A stretch of 64,000 nt of DNA from Armatimonadota bacterium. Lineage in GTDB: Bacteria; Armatimonadota; Zipacnadia; Zipacnadales; UBA11051. The notes under the pieces are model-generated. The model was not told the DNA's origin, did not search any database, and saw only the letters and a list, made by a program, of their open reading frames with translations. The DNA lies in the NCBI GenBank assembly GCA_013178155.1, contig JABLXH010000008.1, positions 1 to 64,000 of the forward strand. Reading direction: 5' to 3'. The translations under genes and the position numbers were made by a program. This document shows, in pieces, positions 1 through 7,668 of this stretch (its first letter is position 1; every line of letters begins with the position of its first letter).

Positions 1-1946
1 CAGAATGTGTACATCGGCTTATCGAGGACCACGCTCAGGCTGCTCCAGAAGCTGCCTACGGCGAACTCCCCGAGGATGACTCCGCACATCAGCGGGATGG
101 CGGCGGCGTGGGTCCGCAGGCCCCCGTACCGCAGTACGAGGACCTTGATGACCCACGAGATCAGCATTGGCAGCCAGACATAGTCCAGGCCGAACACCAT
201 TCCCAGGGCATAGCCCGCGGGGTGGAAGGGCCAGCCCACCACCCGCATGCGCGCCGCGCCCAGAGCCAGGGCGACCAGTGCCCCTGCGCCCATGAAGGCG
301 ATGGGCAGGGGCTCCGGCCCCTTGGGCGCCTCCATCCAGTTCTGCAGTTGCCGGTAGGTCTCCATCGCAAAGCCCGTCCCGCGCGCCCCTTTGCTCCCAT
401 AGGCATCGCTCAGGAGCGCCCAGTACCCGCCCAGCAGCCCCACCAGGATGGCGGCCATCATGGCCACGCCCAAGCGCCGGTAGTCGGTGCCGGACCGCTC
501 GGCCATCTTGAAGCCCTCAAGCTGCACCGGCATCTGATGGCTGCGGACCATGCGGTTGTTGAACCACATCATGGCGAAGCTTACCAGCGTCCCGGGGCCC
601 AGGTTGCGGCTGCCCAGAAGTGACACGACCATGCGCGTGGTCGCCATGCTACCCAGTTCGTGGGTTGGCGGACCGATCTCCGCCCTCATTTTGGATACCG
701 CTGCGAACAGGGCGTAGTAGAGCACGAAGTACAGCGTCAGCGGGAGTGTCGCGCCCCCGGCCTTGACCCAGAAAGCGACCAGGTACACCAGTCCGACCCC
801 AGCCCCCAGCATCGCCCAGCGGTAGCGCATGGGTTCGCGGGAATCGTCCACGCCATCGGGCAGCCCCCAGGTCGTCTGCCACACCGACCCCAGGTGCCGC
901 CGCGCGCTCCACACTGCCAGCGCCGCGAAAGCCATCCACGCTCCCCAGGCCTGCTCCAGCAGGTACGGTGCGCCGGGGAGCTGTCCCCAGCCCGTGGCGG
1001 CGGCGATGATCTGCTGGGCTTTGCGGAAGAGGTAGAAGAACCAGCAGGAGAACGAGACATCCGTGGGCAGAAAGAAGCTCAGTGCCACCACGAAGGGGTA
1101 ATACGACGCGGGTGTCCAGCCGATGGCGTTCCAGGGCTTCCCCACGAAGTACCGCGACAGGTCGTGGAGCTTCACGTTGATCCTGGGCATCGAGGGAATC
1201 AGGAAGGCGATACCGTTGTAGATGTCCAGGCCCGCGCCCAGCAGGAAGCCAATGATGAAGGCCGGTCGCCGGTAGAGCCCCGAGGCTCCGCCGTCGCGGG
1301 TCATTTCCAGCGGCAGGTGGGTCAGCGGGTAGGTCAGCTTCTCGTGTTCGGTCCACTGTCGCCGCATGATGACGTTGAGGCACTGCATCACGAACACGAG
1401 CACCAGAATGAAGCTGCCCCACCAGGCCAGTGGCGCCAGCCACGGCCGGTAGTTGCTCGGCTCCAGGATGCTGGTGCCGCCGTCATAGTAGCCCCGCATG
1501 GCATGCTGGTCGGAGACCGTCAACCAGGCTGGGAGGTGCGGGTGGATGAGCTGCTCCCAGTGGTTCTCGGGGGTGGCGAACCAGTAAGCGTGGGGGATGG
1601 TGGGGATGAGCATCTGCAGCATGTCGTGGGCAGCCACGCTGCAGCCCAGGGAGACCATGATATAGGTGGTCAGCAACTCGCCCTGGGTCAGGGCCCAGGC
1701 GGGTCGCAGTCGCCGCAGCGCCAGGTTGGCGAGGATGACCAGAAGCAGACTGAAGACGGCGTTGGAGAAGATAGAGAGACACGTCGGGTGGCCGGAGTAG
1801 TGGACGATCTCGACCTGCACCACCCAAATGCAGTTAGGCGGGATCAGCAGCAGCCCCAGCAGCACGGAGCGCCAGGTGACGCCACGGTTCGGGCCCGGGA
1901 GTTCCCGGGCCCGTGGCTGTTTCACTAGCGCCCCACCCTCCGGCAT
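1..1946 (-). CDS. DUF6785/DUF6784-type multi-pass membrane protein (3' end cut off by window edge)
   Basis: An open frame runs from an ATG at 1946, preceded by GGCAGGAG and an in-frame TAG, to the left edge, giving 648 codons without the C-terminus. The product is very hydrophobic with many membrane helices. Landmark segments are LLLIPPNCIWVVQVEI near the first helix, TPENHWEQLIHPHLP in a loop, KMRAEIG, and a late GWPFHPAGYA. The gene at the right edge of the window has counterparts to each (TPENHWEEDIFPHLP, RLRAELG, WWPFHPVGYL), so the two are paralogues. From memory of the family, these are DUF6785/DUF6784 proteins of unknown function common in Armatimonadota and Planctomycetota. I infer a transporter, possibly for oligosaccharide breakdown products. 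It lies 68 bp downstream of the aldolase/VOC gene on the same strand and may be co-transcribed with it. Confidence 0.8.
   Translation of the reverse strand, partial: MPEGGALVKQPRARELPGPNRGVTWRSVLLGLLLIPPNCIWVVQVEIVHYSGHPTCLSIFSNAVFSLLLVILANLALRRLRPAWALTQGELLTTYIMVSLGCSVAAHDMLQMLIPTIPHAYWFATPENHWEQLIHPHLPAWLTVSDQHAMRGYYDGGTSILEPSNYRPWLAPLAWWGSFILVLVFVMQCLNVIMRRQWTEHEKLTYPLTHLPLEMTRDGGASGLYRRPAFIIGFLLGAGLDIYNGIAFLIPSMPRINVKLHDLSRYFVGKPWNAIGWTPASYYPFVVALSFFLPTDVSFSCWFFYLFRKAQQIIAAATGWGQLPGAPYLLEQAWGAWMAFAALAVWSARRHLGSVWQTTWGLPDGVDDSREPMRYRWAMLGAGVGLVYLVAFWVKAGGATLPLTLYFVLYYALFAAVSKMRAEIGPPTHELGSMATTRMVVSLLGSRNLGPGTLVSFAMMWFNNRMVRSHQMPVQLEGFKMAERSGTDYRRLGVAMMAAILVGLLGGYWALLSDAYGSKGARGTGFAMETYRQLQNWMEAPKGPEPLPIAFMGAGALVALALGAARMRVVGWPFHPAGYALGMVFGLDYVWLPMLISWVIKVLVLRYGGLRTHAAAIPLMCGVILGEFAVGSFWSSLSVVLDKPMYTF
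1890..1913. repeat. Perfect 11-bp inverted repeat in the 5' coding region of the left membrane protein
   Basis: CGGGCCCGGGA and TCCCGGGCCCG are separated by two bases. The dyad falls 33-57 nt inside the DUF6785-type gene, in the hydrophilic N-terminus before the first membrane helix. In mRNA it would form a very stable hairpin close to the start codon. Confidence 0.7.
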
Positions 1947-2014
1947 CGGCTACTCCTGCCGGTCACGGCCGCCGCTTGCCTGGTGCCCGTTGCTCATCCC
2001 CGCCGTCGCCGTCC

Positions 2015-3049
2015 CTATGAGCCCACACTCGGGTTCCACAGCAGGTGCACGCGGTGGCCGGCGGGGTCCGTGCCCTTGAGATAGGCGGCCTTCAGCACAC
2101 CGGGCTTCTCGCCAAACTCCTCGAAGTCGAAGCCCTTGGCGCGCAGGTCCGCCAGCGCCGCCTCAAAGTCGGACACCAGTACGCACACATGGGCCTTGTC
2201 ATAGAGCGCGTTCTTGGCGACTTCCAGGCGTCCCGCACCCGGGCCGGACAGGAAGATGGACGAGTTGCCGACCGCCAGCTTGAAGCCGAAGGTGTCGGCA
2301 TACCACTGGGCCAGTTCCTCGCCCTTGCCGTCCTCCGTCGGGTAGATGCCGGGGTGCTCGACGCCCAGGAAGATGGGCACGCCGCGGGCCTGCTTGACCC
2401 ACAGCAGGCAGTTCTCGACCTGGACGCGCAGCCCCTCCCAGTCCCTGTTGGCGACGATCTCCCTGGTGATGAGGCCGCTGCCCATACCCACCGCTGCGAC
2501 TCCGGCCTTGATCCAGGCGCTGATGCTCTCCTGCGTGGCGTCCACGCCGCCGGTGGGCATGATGCTGGTCCACGGGCACGGCCCCAGCATGTTCTTGACG
2601 AACCCCGGCCCACCGACTTCCTTGCCCGGGAAGACCTTGACGATCTCCACGCCCAACTCGTGGGCCTGCTGGATCTCGGTGGCGCTGCCACAGCCCGGCG
2701 AATAAGGTATCTTGCGCAGGTTGCAGGTCCTGGCCACGTCCGGGTTCAGCACCGGGCCGACGATGAAGTTGGCGCCATTGGCGATGTACAGCGCCGCCGT
2801 GGGCCCATCGCAGACCGATCCCACCCCCATGATGACCCCCGGCAGCTCAGCCTGGCAGAACTTCACCAGCTCGGCGAAGACCTGGTAGGCGAAATCGCCG
2901 CGGTTGGTAAACTCCACTACCTTTGCCCCGCCGGCCGCACACGCCCGCACAATCTCCTTCGCCACCTCCAGGTCACCGTGGTAGAACACCGGCACAACTC
3001 CGGTGTCATAGATGGCATTGAGCACCTTCATGCGACTGAACTGAGCCAT
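2015..3049 (-). CDS. KDPG/KHG aldolase-like domain fused to a glyoxalase/VOC domain
   Basis: The 344-residue product has two parts. Residues 1-215 are a class I 2-keto-3-deoxy-6-phosphogluconate/4-hydroxy-2-oxoglutarate aldolase-like TIM barrel, with VVEFTNRG at the position of the catalytic Glu and K138 in EIVKVFPG as the expected Schiff-base lysine, plus a late MPTGGV phosphate-loop motif. Residues 225-344 resemble a VOC (glyoxalase/dioxygenase) domain, with a GVEHPGIYP strand and a closing GHRVHLLW. Family knowledge predicts cleavage of a 2-keto-3-deoxy sugar acid phosphate to pyruvate and an aldehyde. The role of the VOC half is unknown. The start at 3049 was chosen because GGAGG sits seven bases upstream; a longer frame to 3205 crosses a hairpin-rich spacer. 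It could act on uronic acids released by the nearby secreted enzymes. Confidence 0.85.
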   Translation of the reverse strand: MAQFSRMKVLNAIYDTGVVPVFYHGDLEVAKEIVRACAAGGAKVVEFTNRGDFAYQVFAELVKFCQAELPGVIMGVGSVCDGPTAALYIANGANFIVGPVLNPDVARTCNLRKIPYSPGCGSATEIQQAHELGVEIVKVFPGKEVGGPGFVKNMLGPCPWTSIMPTGGVDATQESISAWIKAGVAAVGMGSGLITREIVANRDWEGLRVQVENCLLWVKQARGVPIFLGVEHPGIYPTEDGKGEELAQWYADTFGFKLAVGNSSIFLSGPGAGRLEVAKNALYDKAHVCVLVSDFEAALADLRAKGFDFEEFGEKPGVLKAAYLKGTDPAGHRVHLLWNPSVGS

Positions 3050-3077
3050 ACAAGAGCCTCCTTGGACGGCCCCAGGA

Positions 3078-3180
3078 GAAGCGCCAGGAAGGGAACCGAC
3101 CTGGCGCTTCCGTTCGCCACAACGTCCCGCCATCCCTCCCCCGGATGGGGTCAGGGGACGCCGCAGTGGCGTCCCCTGAC
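3078..3180. terminator. Cluster of three adjacent perfect stem-loops
   Basis: Three inverted repeats are packed into about 100 bp between the papain-like gene and the aldolase gene. They are GAAGCGCCAGG/CCTGGCGCTTC (3078-3110, 11-nt loop), CCATCC/GGATGG (3130-3148) and GTCAGGGGACGCC/GGCGTCCCCTGAC (3150-3180, 13-bp stem, 5-nt loop). None is followed by a run of T, so they may be factor-assisted terminators, mRNA-stabilising hairpins or a 5' leader of the aldolase gene. Confidence 0.6.
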
Positions 3181-3205
3181 GACTCCGTATCGCCCCGCGG
3201 GCCAC

Positions 3206-5329
3206 TCACTGGCCCCGAGGAACCTGGATCTGGCGCTCCAACTGGTTGCTTTGCAGGTTGCGCAGTTGCAGGTTAAGCGCGCTCTGGGCAGGGCTGGCCC
3301 AGTTGGTGGGGATGATCACGGCTCGGGTGCCCTGCTGTAGCTGCAGGTCGCGGAACAGCCCGCCTTGCTGGCCCCGTCCTGCCGGGCCAATCAGGCGCAA
3401 GTCAAACTGCAGCCCCGCAGCGCCCCGCACCTCCAGTTGCCCGCCGTCAGGAGTGGTGCCGACGACCAGGGACTGGGCGCCGAGATTGCGGAAGTTGAGG
3501 GCGCGCAGCACCCGGTCTCCGACGCCCCGGCTGCGAATGAAGCCGACTTCCGAGACCTGCAGGGTCCCCGGAGTTGGTAGTTCCGCGCGATAGCTGGGGC
3601 GTAGCAGGTCCAGCAGCCGCACCTCGCCTGCTCCCGCTGCCTGCAGCTCGAACACCATGCCATGGCTGTACAGGTTCAGTTGCTTGGCCTGCTGCCCTGC
3701 CAGCGAGAAAGTCAGGCTCTTGCCCGCAGCCTGGCGGAACACGTAGATGTCGGGGTAGTTGGCCGGCAGCCGAGGGGCCTCCGCACCGCTCGGTGGGTTG
3801 CCACTATAGGGCGGCAGGACCAGCGGCAGCACCCGCATTGAGTTGGTGATACGGGTGTTCGGATCGTTGTTGACGCTGCCATCGGGGTTGAAGAAGCGTC
3901 TCCCCTTCTCGTCGGTGATCTGGGTCGCCCGGGTGCCGGGGCTGAGCACGGCCACGACGGTCTCGGCCCCTGGGCCCCCATACTCGCTGCCTGGCAAGTG
4001 CGGGTTGGCGGGCGTGCATTCCTCATACGACATGCAGACCGCCTTGTTTGCCCCGCCATAGGAAAAGGTGTTAGAACCCCACGCCACGTGGGCCACGTTG
4101 GGGTCAGTGGAGCCCGTCTCGTCTTCTCGGTATGGATTGTTGTTGTCCCAGACGAAGATCCGCCGGTCGTCGCCGGCCACCTCCGTCTTGTAGGGAACCA
4201 TGGCGTGACCCCACGTGGGGGCCCAGATCACCAGCACCGGTCGATTGGTGAGCTGGTTCACCAGCGATGCCGCTCGGTCGAAGACCTGGCGATGTGTCTG
4301 CGCGTTGTAAAGACTGGTGTGAACATCCAGGACTTCCTGTGTGTACCACGCGCCCTGGTCCTCCTGCACCGTCTGGCGGGTCTCCACTCGCCACGGGTAG
4401 AACCAGGTGTAGGCCTGGTGGTTTGCCGGGTTGTCAAACCAGCCGTGCCAGTACGTATGCAACTCGGCGTTCCTCAGGCGCAGGCTCGAGACGCTCATGC
4501 CATAGCAGTTGCCGCCCTGGCCGGCCTTGGTGTAGGCGCTGTCAAACCAGCTCTGCGCAGCCGGGCGGTGGGTGCCGTCGGCGTACTCAACGGTACCTTG
4601 GCCGAAGTAATCTCGGTATAGCTCCCAGGGGATGGAAGTCCAGGAGAAGTTGGCAAACTGCCAGCCCCAGTAGCCACGGTAGCCACGCGGAGCCACAACT
4701 CTGTAGGTGTAGGCGCTAGTGCTCTTGTTGGTGGCCGTGTTGCGTACCACCACCTGGTGATCCACACCCCGGCTCGTCCCCGAGGGTATTCGGAACGCTA
4801 CGCTCCGGGGGAAGAACTCGCTGTACTCGACGTAGTAGCTTTCGGTCATGCTGCCGTCGAGAAGGGCCTTACAGTCGGCGCCGAACCCGACGCCGAAGAT
4901 GTACGCCCAGCCACCGGCTGGCCCCTGGTCAGGCCAGATGCTGCTGATCGCAAAGCGCAACACCAAGTCGGGCCGTACACGAGCGCTGACGATGCTCTCA
5001 CTGATCACACGGCGGTCAAGGGCCTGGGCCACCGACACAGAGGTGTGGGAAAGCAGGTCGAGCTGCAGATCCGGCGGCAGTTGCTGGAAACTGGACTCGT
5101 AGGTGCGGCGCACGTTCTCGGGCACCTTGGCCCGGTCCATGACCTGCCGGAACTCATTGAGTCGGAGCGCCTGGGAGCTCTGGATGGCGGCCAGGTCAAG
5201 GGGTCTAGCGACTGTGAGCCGTGGGTTAGGGTTTCGCTGGATCTGGGCCAGCAGAGGAGACACGACCATCAGGCAGCACAACAGGACCATGACCGAGACT
5301 GCGCGTGGAACCGGTAGGCGATGCCGCAC
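3206..5329 (-). CDS. Secreted IPT/TIG and papain-like (C39-style) cysteine peptidase-like protein
   Basis: This 707-residue protein starts with a Sec signal peptide (VMVLLCCLMVVSPLLAQ). After a helical region, residues about 125-215 look like an IPT/TIG immunoglobulin-like domain (ISSIWPDQGPAGG start). The middle carries what looks like a papain-fold triad: C275 in GGNCYGMS, H375 in WGHAMVPY and D395/N396 in FVWDNNNPY. The C-H-D spacing of about 100 and 20 residues is reasonable for C39-like peptidases. The remainder (450-707) is beta-rich and unassigned. I infer an extracellular peptidase or transglutaminase-like enzyme; the family is not recognised with certainty and activity could be lost. 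It lies upstream of the aldolase on the same strand with a hairpin cluster between them. Confidence 0.6.
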   Translation of the reverse strand: MRHRLPVPRAVSVMVLLCCLMVVSPLLAQIQRNPNPRLTVARPLDLAAIQSSQALRLNEFRQVMDRAKVPENVRRTYESSFQQLPPDLQLDLLSHTSVSVAQALDRRVISESIVSARVRPDLVLRFAISSIWPDQGPAGGWAYIFGVGFGADCKALLDGSMTESYYVEYSEFFPRSVAFRIPSGTSRGVDHQVVVRNTATNKSTSAYTYRVVAPRGYRGYWGWQFANFSWTSIPWELYRDYFGQGTVEYADGTHRPAAQSWFDSAYTKAGQGGNCYGMSVSSLRLRNAELHTYWHGWFDNPANHQAYTWFYPWRVETRQTVQEDQGAWYTQEVLDVHTSLYNAQTHRQVFDRAASLVNQLTNRPVLVIWAPTWGHAMVPYKTEVAGDDRRIFVWDNNNPYREDETGSTDPNVAHVAWGSNTFSYGGANKAVCMSYEECTPANPHLPGSEYGGPGAETVVAVLSPGTRATQITDEKGRRFFNPDGSVNNDPNTRITNSMRVLPLVLPPYSGNPPSGAEAPRLPANYPDIYVFRQAAGKSLTFSLAGQQAKQLNLYSHGMVFELQAAGAGEVRLLDLLRPSYRAELPTPGTLQVSEVGFIRSRGVGDRVLRALNFRNLGAQSLVVGTTPDGGQLEVRGAAGLQFDLRLIGPAGRGQQGGLFRDLQLQQGTRAVIIPTNWASPAQSALNLQLRNLQSNQLERQIQVPRGQ

Positions 5330-5418
5330 GATGACCCTCCTTATCCGGGGTTTGCGTTCGCGGATACCTGCTACAGGTACCCTTCGAGTCCCGCGCCCTA
5401 TCTCCTGCCCTCGGTCAT

Positions 5419-6765
5419 CTAGGAGAGGATGTCAGACCGCCGCTTCCCCTCCGGCCGCATCAGTTCCGGGGTGCGCCAGTCGCCGATGGGGTCGTAGAGG
5501 TCCTTCCGGTACTGCTCGATCTGGCGGCGCTGGGCGGCGGGTATGTCGCGAGGGAAGGGCAGTTCAGCGCTCTGGGCCAGCTCGCCCACCATGCTCGCCA
5601 CCAGGTCGGTGGTCCGGGCCAGGCGCGCCATGTTCAGCTTGTCCGGGGTATCGAAGCGGCTGTGGTGGTACCAGCGCCCGCCGGGGCAATTGCCGCGGTA
5701 TAGCCAGACCGTGGGCACGCCGACCAGGTTGAAGGGGTAGTGGTCCGAGAACGGCGTGATGTCGGGCCTCAGCTTCGCCACGAAGCGCTGCTCCTCCAGG
5801 TGCCGCCGCACGAAGGCGCGCAGCTTCGCATCACCCGTGACCCAGACCTCGTCGGTGCCCATCCAGCAGCCCACAGAATCGATGTTCACCATCAGCGCGG
5901 TGGTCTCCGCCCGGTTGGCCGGGTGGACGACATACTGCCGCGCACCCTCGGACAGGTTCTCCTCCCAGCCGAAGCTGACGAAGCGGATGGGGCGCAGGGG
6001 CTTGCTGTCACGCAACAGCCTTGCCAGCTCCAGGGTGACAACCACACCTGTCCCGTCGTCCTCGGCACCGACGTTGGTGGCCACGCAGTCATGGTGCCCG
6101 CCGATCACCAGGGGCGGCAGCTTGCGGCGGCCGGGGAGGACTGCGACCACGTTCTGGGAGTGGCTCAGGAAGTTGCGCATGTCCAGTTGTAGCCGCACGT
6201 CCCTGACGCCGTCGCGCACCAAGTCCCAGGCCCGCAGGTAGGGCACGGTGGCCGTGGGCAGGCTCAGGTGGTCTATCCACCCGGCAATGAGGCCCGAGGC
6301 GACCTTCTCGTCGGTCGGGAAGCGCTCGTCCACATACAGCAAGGCCACCAGCCCCGAGTTGCACAGCCGCTCCATGCGCTCCAGGGAGGCGTAGGCCGAG
6401 CCGAAGAGCAAGCCGATCTTGCCGGTCAGGTCGCGGCCCTCCAGGTCCCAGGGGTGGGCGGTCTCCAGGTAGACCAGCTCACCCTCCAGCATCCCCGGCG
6501 TGGAAGGCGACTGGGTGTTGGGCTGAACCGGAATGTCCACCCAGCGGCGGCCACGCCTGGCCTGCATGACGGCCTGCCGACACTCCCAGCAGACACAAGG
6601 GAACTCCTGGATCTCGGTCTCCAGGCCCAGAGCCTGGTACTGAGCGGCGATGTACTGAGCGGCCCTGGCCTCATTGGGCGAGCCGGCCAGGCGGCAGCCG
6701 ATGTCGTCACAGAGCACACGCAGGTCGGCCTCGAGACGGGTGGGATTGGCGGGCGCGAGTGACAC
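5419..6765 (-). CDS. M28-family metallo-aminopeptidase
   Basis: The 448-residue product has the M28 zinc-peptidase core: GGHHDC (first metal His), GAEDDGTG (bridging Asp), GWEEN (general base and metal Glu), NIDSVG (metal Asp) and SRFDTPDKL near the final His. An N-terminal half with IGCRLAGSPNE and a PA-like insert (residues about 110-230) precedes it, as in many M28 enzymes. The start is a GTG at 6765 because GGAGG lies nine bases upstream; the longer frame to 6996 has no good ribosome site and runs through a dyad-rich spacer. There is no obvious signal peptide from this start, so it is probably cytoplasmic and works in peptide turnover. It is divergent from the prepilin-like gene. Confidence 0.85.
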   Translation of the reverse strand: MSLAPANPTRLEADLRVLCDDIGCRLAGSPNEARAAQYIAAQYQALGLETEIQEFPCVCWECRQAVMQARRGRRWVDIPVQPNTQSPSTPGMLEGELVYLETAHPWDLEGRDLTGKIGLLFGSAYASLERMERLCNSGLVALLYVDERFPTDEKVASGLIAGWIDHLSLPTATVPYLRAWDLVRDGVRDVRLQLDMRNFLSHSQNVVAVLPGRRKLPPLVIGGHHDCVATNVGAEDDGTGVVVTLELARLLRDSKPLRPIRFVSFGWEENLSEGARQYVVHPANRAETTALMVNIDSVGCWMGTDEVWVTGDAKLRAFVRRHLEEQRFVAKLRPDITPFSDHYPFNLVGVPTVWLYRGNCPGGRWYHHSRFDTPDKLNMARLARTTDLVASMVGELAQSAELPFPRDIPAAQRRQIEQYRKDLYDPIGDWRTPELMRPEGKRRSDILS

Positions 6766-6941
6766 AGGGCAACACCTCCGTCTCCCCATTCCACGGGTGC
6801 GTCGGCAATCCTCTTTTGGGCCAGCCGCGCCTCCCGCAGCACCTGCTGACCAGGGCGTCGGGTGAACTCGGGCGCACGCCACCACCAGCGGTACCGGACC
6901 CCGTCGCCCCTTTTCCTTTCCATTTTGTATGGTTTTCTTCC

Positions 6942-6969
6942 CGCTGTCATGCGCCAGTCCCTGACAGCG
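6942..6969. promoter_or_regulatory. Perfect 8-bp inverted repeat, candidate operator
   Basis: CGCTGTCA and TGACAGCG are separated by 12 bases. The dyad lies in the divergent spacer between the M28 peptidase and the prepilin-like gene and directly abuts a second dyad at 6970. Arrangement and position suggest a protein-binding site; no regulator is identified. Confidence 0.45.
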
Positions 6970-6990
6970 AACGACTACAATGCAGTCGTT
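6970..6990. promoter_or_regulatory. Perfect 7-bp inverted repeat with a -10-like hexamer inside
   Basis: AACGACT and AGTCGTT flank a 7-base loop, and TACAAT (6976-6981) overlaps the left arm. The prepilin start follows 27 bp later. I see no matching -35 at normal distance, so the promoter part is tentative, but an operator over a -10 would fit. Confidence 0.4.
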
Positions 6991-7016
6991 TATCATAGCT
7001 GGAAGGAATGATTACC

Positions 7017-7622
7017 ATGCAGAGCCGCCGGGGGTTCACCCTCATCGAACTGCTCGTGGTCATCGCCATCATCGCGATTCTGGCCGCCATCCTGTTTCCA
7101 GTCTTCGCTCGAGCTCGCGAACAGGCCAGGCGCACCAGTTGTCTGAGCAACCTCAAGCAACTGGCCCTGGCCGCCATGATGTACGGCCAGGACTACGACG
7201 AGCTGCTGCCGGTGGGAGCCACTCAGGGCAACAGCCTGTGGAACGTGGTGCAGGGACTCTACCCGTATGTCAAAAACAGCCAGGTCTTCTACTGCCCCTC
7301 CATCAGCATCCTCGCTGCCTACGACCCACTGCTGTCGCCTACCGCCGACAACTGGGCGCTAGGGAACATCGGTTACTATTACTGGTCGAGTTACGCCATC
7401 CACGCCCATACGGGTCCGTTTGCCAGTCAGCACCCTCCCAGGCAGCTCACGCTTAGTTATAGCCCTGACCTATGGATGTGGTCCGACGTCTTCGGTCAGT
7501 TCTACTGGTCGCGAGGAGCACCCTTCGCTCATGGCATGGGTAGGTGGAGCTTCACGAACGTGGCATTCATGGACGGCCACTGCAAGGCCATTAACGGCAA
7601 GCCGTCCGATGTCTTCAAGTGA
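7017..7622 (+). CDS. Prepilin-like secreted protein with type IV pilin N-terminus and FMDGH tail
   Basis: The 201-residue protein begins [15 protein letters not shown], a class III prepilin signal: basic leader, cleavage before the F, glutamate at mature position 5 and a long hydrophobic helix. The following segment [19 protein letters not shown] and the C-terminal HGMGRW...FMDGH element match the large DUF1559/H-X9-DG group of pseudopilin-like proteins that are highly multiplied in Planctomycetota and Armatimonadota. It would be processed by a PilD-type peptidase and anchored or secreted by a type II/IV-pilus-like machine. AAGGA lies nine bases before the ATG at 7017; the ATG at 7008 abuts it. 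This is the best taxonomic clue in the window. Confidence 0.9.
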   Translation: MQSRRGFTLIELLVVIAIIAILAAILFPVFARAREQARRTSCLSNLKQLALAAMMYGQDYDELLPVGATQGNSLWNVVQGLYPYVKNSQVFYCPSISILAAYDPLLSPTADNWALGNIGYYYWSSYAIHAHTGPFASQHPPRQLTLSYSPDLWMWSDVFGQFYWSRGAPFAHGMGRWSFTNVAFMDGHCKAINGKPSDVFK

Positions 7623-7668
7623 GGGATGCGTGGGCCCCGAGAACGCATACTGGCGGGAGGTACAAGCC

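Noticed and set aside
649-1443. A 264-residue minus-strand ORF and several plus-strand ORFs in the left 1.9 kb
   Set aside because: They are in the wrong frame over the DUF6785-type gene, whose own frame encodes clear membrane helices and family motifs. Their composition is Arg/Gly/Pro-rich noise.
5380-5402. A TTCGAGTCC sequence like a tRNA T-loop
   Set aside because: No D-arm, anticodon arm or acceptor stem can be folded around it.
7420-7668. N-terminal extension of the binding-protein gene
   Set aside because: It overlaps the prepilin gene in another frame, and a GTG with a strong ribosome site and a lipobox follows at 7669.
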